Of a DNA stretch of 7,634 nucleotides, positions 5,994 through 7,634 are shown one piece after another (position 1 is the stretch's first letter; every line of letters begins with the position of its first letter). The notes beneath the pieces are model-generated. The model did not search any database, was not told the DNA's origin, and saw nothing but the letters and a program-made list of their open reading frames with translations. The stretch is from assembly GCA_021799315.1 (NCBI GenBank), contig JAJZAR010000068.1:1-7634 (forward strand), in the 5' to 3' direction. The translations under genes were made by a program, and so were the position numbers. Source of the stretch: Thermoplasmata archaeon. GTDB lineage: Archaea; Thermoplasmatota; Thermoplasmata; Thermoplasmatales; Thermoplasmataceae.

Positions 5994-6521
5994 TCAGTTC
6001 ATATATATTTGATCAAGTAAGTTTTTCAATTTGGGTGCAGGTCTTATGGGATAGGGTAAGCCGTATATAAGATCCTCTTGAGGTGTGCCTAGGAGTTCTC
6101 CAATTTTTTCCAGAGTCTCTTTCATGATCCTCCTTGAAACTTCAGGTTGTCCCATTTGCCATTTAACCTGCGATACTACCAGTCTTATGATCAGATGAAG
6201 CAACTCCCTTTTTTCCCCATGAAGCGTTTTCCACTGATCTTCCATGAATTCATGGCATTCCCAGAACCTCTCATTTTCAATCAGATTTATTATTACTGCA
6301 ACATCCTTCCCACAGAGACAAGGTTGGATTTCTCTAGTGTCAATCCTATAAACCTCCTCACTGGCAGGGTTGATCTCAAGATCGACTGGCATGTCGTAGA
6401 GATCGATTTCCATACCATATGATGTTTTTCTGACTATCTTTTTCATATCTGGAAATGGATCCACATCACCTTTCAGTCCTATGACAATTCTCTTTTTATC
6501 CAACGAGATCGCCTCTGCCAT
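5994..6521 (-). CDS. DUF309 family protein
   Basis: A 175-residue soluble protein of unknown function. The DUF309 core is at residues ~78-143. Its signature is LIENERFWECHEFMEDQWKT (80-99), with the conserved E-C-H-E arrangement, followed by LLHLIIRLVVSQVKWQMGQ (107-125), the second helix of the family's small helical bundle. The preceding ~75 residues are not part of the usual domain. They are rich in acidic and beta-type sequence and end in PCLCGKD (67-73), with a CxC pair that could bind metal or be redox-active (inference). There is no signal peptide or membrane segment. ATG 6521 has no Shine-Dalgarno but has a TATA box ~26-33 nt upstream, so it is read as leaderless. Only 14 nt separate its stop from asnS, but asnS has its own promoter. 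Its role beside tRNA charging and haem genes is unknown. Confidence 0.85.
   Translation of the reverse strand: MAEAISLDKKRIVIGLKGDVDPFPDMKKIVRKTSYGMEIDLYDMPVDLEINPASEEVYRIDTREIQPCLCGKDVAVIINLIENERFWECHEFMEDQWKTLHGEKRELLHLIIRLVVSQVKWQMGQPEVSRRIMKETLEKIGELLGTPQEDLIYGLPYPIRPAPKLKNLLDQIYMN
6001..6010 (-). promoter_or_regulatory. TATA box of the asnS-hemE-hemH-aSelBL operon
   Basis: On the minus strand AAATATATAT is centred 26-27 nt before ATG 5979, so transcription should begin at the start codon itself. The box is embedded in the codons for Ile-Tyr-Met just before the stop of the upstream DUF309 gene. The perfect palindrome TTGATCAA (6009-6016) lies at the BRE position immediately upstream and overlaps the box by two bases. 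Confidence 0.65.
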
Positions 6522-6545
6522 CCATATGTAGTTTATGCAATTTAA

Positions 6546-6554
6546 CTATATTTA
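6546..6554 (-). promoter_or_regulatory. TATA box of the DUF309 gene
   Basis: On the minus strand TAAATATAG lies about 25-33 nt before ATG 6521, in the right place for a leaderless or near-leaderless transcript. No Shine-Dalgarno precedes the ATG, which agrees with this. Confidence 0.55.
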
Positions 6555-6760
6555 GGCTGTCAACCGGGACAATAACGACTGATTGAGTTCACTGTTGGTT
6601 GGGCATACCATTCTTTAACAGCGCCTAGAATCATTTTTGTTATTTCATATTTGTATATCGCATAGAAAATGTCTGGTAAATATTTCAAATAAGGTGATAT
6701 TGCAAAGATTGAGTCATAAACCATCAGAACCAGACATAAGAATTACTTCCGGTAAAATTA

Positions 6761-6770
6761 ATATAAAAGG
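6761..6770 (+). promoter_or_regulatory. TATA box, likely promoter of hemA
   Basis: ATATAAAAGG, with the consensus-like TATAAAAG at 6762-6769, is the best TATA box on the plus strand upstream of hemA. Transcription would begin near 6791, giving a leader of about 107 nt. A weaker TATA-like CTATATGA (6848-6855) inside the following palindrome would start transcription near 6876. Confidence 0.45.
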
Positions 6771-6840
6771 TACATTTGTCTCAAATATGTTACTTCATGG
6801 ATCCAAATAGGTAACAAAATCCTAAAATAAGAAAAAAGCT

Positions 6841-6859
6841 TATTTCACTATATGAAATA
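6841..6859. repeat. Perfect inverted repeat in the hemA leader/promoter
   Basis: TATTTCA (6841-6847) and TGAAATA (6853-6859) are exact reverse complements separated by CTATA. Flanking CTT and AAG extend the symmetry with a one-base bulge. The symmetry and size (19 bp) fit a dimeric repressor site, and the spacer holds TATA-like sequence. It could also fold as a weak hairpin in the mRNA leader. Confidence 0.4.
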
Positions 6860-6868
6860 CAAGTGTGA

Positions 6869-6885
6869 CCCATGCATTCTATGGG
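6869..6885 (+). repeat. Small hairpin just before the hemA start
   Basis: CCCAT (6869-6873) pairs with ATGGG (6881-6885) around a 7-nt loop. The stem ends 3 nt before a weak Shine-Dalgarno-like GTGAT (6889-6893) and 12 nt before ATG 6898. It could influence ribosome access if the leader is transcribed; five base pairs is short. Confidence 0.3.
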
Positions 6886-6897
6886 AAAGTGATTCAA

Positions 6898-7634
6898 ATG
6901 AATTCTGAGCTAAAAATTATCAAGTGGGACTTTAGAATGGATGACAATGTACTTGAGAAAATGTTGCTCATGGAGGACGAGGACATTCAGAAAATTCTGT
7001 CCTTGAGAAATGTTGAAAAGCGAATTATTCTGAGAACATGTAACAGGCTCGAAATTTACTACCACGAAGATGCTGACTTTGAAGATAGTGATTTTAAAAA
7101 ATCTGAAGTGATTGTGGGAGAGGAAGCTATAAGGCATATTTTTAGAGTTGCTTCCGGTCTAGAGTCTATGTCTGTTGGAGAAAACGAAATTCTGAGGCAG
7201 ATAAAGGAGGCTTTTGATCTTTCCCATAAATTAGGACGAACGGATAAATTTCTCTCCATGGTTTTCCAAAGGGCGTTGAAAGTTGGCAAGGAAGTTAGGG
7301 AGACAACTGAAATTTCCCATGGTAAGGTTTCTATTCCTTCCATAATGATTGATCAAATGGAGGGCAAGAATCTCGTTAAGGGCAAGAGCATAGGGGTTAT
7401 AGGCACCGGAAAAATGGCTGCAACAGTTGTTAAATATCTGAGGAAGAAGGAGGGTGCCAGAATAACAATTTATGGCAGGAATGAAGAAGCAGGTATGGAG
7501 CTTTCAAACCTTTTTAAGGTTGAATTTAAAAAGTCTCTTGATCTGCCATCCATAATAGAGGAATGCGATGCACTGATTACCGCTACAAGTTCAAAAGTTC
7601 CTCTCATCAGCAGAGAGATCATTGAAAAGATAGA
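6898..7634 (+). CDS. hemA: Glutamyl-tRNA reductase (3' end outside window)
   Basis: Reduces Glu-tRNA(Glu) to glutamate-1-semialdehyde with NADPH, the first committed step of C5 tetrapyrrole synthesis. 245 codons are visible of a family usually near 400-430 residues; no stop occurs before the window end. The catalytic Cys is Cys48 in ILRTCNRLEIYY, at the same number as in the Methanopyrus enzyme. GLESMSVGENEILRQIK (87-103) corresponds to the family segment GLDSMxxGEPQILGQVK, with EPQ changed to ENE. ALKVGKEVRETTEIS (126-140) follows, then the NADPH Rossmann loop VIGTGKMA (167-174). I chose ATG 6898 because it puts Cys48 in register. In-frame GTG codons at 6865 and 6889 are alternatives; an in-frame stop at 6853 bounds the frame. 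A weak GTGAT site lies 4 nt upstream. It is divergent from the asnS-hemE-hemH unit; further hem genes may follow downstream. Confidence 0.94.
   Translation, partial: MNSELKIIKWDFRMDDNVLEKMLLMEDEDIQKILSLRNVEKRIILRTCNRLEIYYHEDADFEDSDFKKSEVIVGEEAIRHIFRVASGLESMSVGENEILRQIKEAFDLSHKLGRTDKFLSMVFQRALKVGKEVRETTEISHGKVSIPSIMIDQMEGKNLVKGKSIGVIGTGKMAATVVKYLRKKEGARITIYGRNEEAGMELSNLFKVEFKKSLDLPSIIEECDALITATSSKVPLISREIIEKI

Larger units (their letters stand above)
6522..6897. other. Divergent intergenic region between the DUF309 gene and hemA
   Basis: 376 nt, AT-rich, holding the two divergent promoters. Nothing in it is convincingly coding. The longest open stretch is on the minus strand, 6560-6724: 54 codons from an ATG, with the peptide starting MVYDSIFAIS and ending NSISRYCPG. 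It has no Shine-Dalgarno and no well-placed TATA box, and I recognise no family, so it may be chance or a decayed fragment. A perfect 9-bp inverted repeat, ATGTCTGGT (6669-6677) with ACCAGACAT (6729-6737), encloses 51 nt. The part nearest hemA has two closer inverted repeats, listed separately. Confidence 0.6.

Noticed and set aside
7059..7343. 94-codon minus-strand open frame.
   Set aside because: It lies antisense to the strongly conserved HemA catalytic region and has no family signature; a shadow of hemA.
1..7634. CRISPR array, insertion sequence, prophage or defence system.
   Set aside because: No tandem spaced repeats, transposase signature, terminal inverted repeats or defence-protein motifs were seen; the genes are mainly housekeeping.

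Overview
The window looks like chromosomal DNA of a Thermoplasmata archaeon (Thermoplasma/Ferroplasma/Cuniculiplasma-like), moderately AT-rich and densely packed. The case rests on three things. The aminoacyl-tRNA synthetase is a complete archaeal-type AsnRS. The first genes of transcription units start about 24-30 nt downstream of TATA boxes with no Shine-Dalgarno sequence (leaderless), while internal genes carry strong GGAGG/GAGGTGA sites. One protein matches the archaeal SelB-like (aSelBL) family, which is known from Thermoplasmatales, Sulfolobales and methanogens. The assignment is an inference; no rRNA or tRNA lies in the window to confirm it.

Layout. (1) 1-128: tail of an unseen upstream gene region, a T-run and a TATA box. 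(2) 129-1931, plus strand: a two-gene unit, scpB-like (chromosome segregation) and purD (purine synthesis), separated by 6 nt and convergent with the next unit. (3) 1937-5979, minus strand: a tight operon transcribed asnS, hemE, hemH, aSelBL, in which every junction overlaps (4, 1 and 14 nt). Its TATA box is embedded in the last codons of the preceding gene. (4) 5994-6521, minus strand: a DUF309 protein with its own promoter. (5) 6522-6897: a 376-nt divergent intergenic region with no convincing gene, but with a TATAAAAG promoter and two inverted repeats ahead of hemA. (6) 6898-7634, plus strand: the first 245 codons of hemA, cut off by the window end.

How the genes fit together. HemA starts tetrapyrrole synthesis from Glu-tRNA(Glu) (C5 pathway). 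HemE makes coproporphyrinogen III and HemH inserts iron. The HemH here resembles the monoderm coproporphyrin ferrochelatase (MAYG tyrosine, no Fe-S cysteine cluster), so the locus points to the coproporphyrin-dependent haem route rather than the siroheme-dependent Ahb route common in other archaea. The last gene of the operon is a translation-factor-like protein with recognisable EF-Tu domain 2 and a plausible domain 3, but with every GTPase motif gone. Three of the genes (AsnRS, aSelBL, HemA) therefore act, or are expected to act, on aminoacyl-tRNA, and they sit with haem synthesis. This is the most interesting feature of the window. No mobile element, CRISPR array, tRNA or rRNA was seen.
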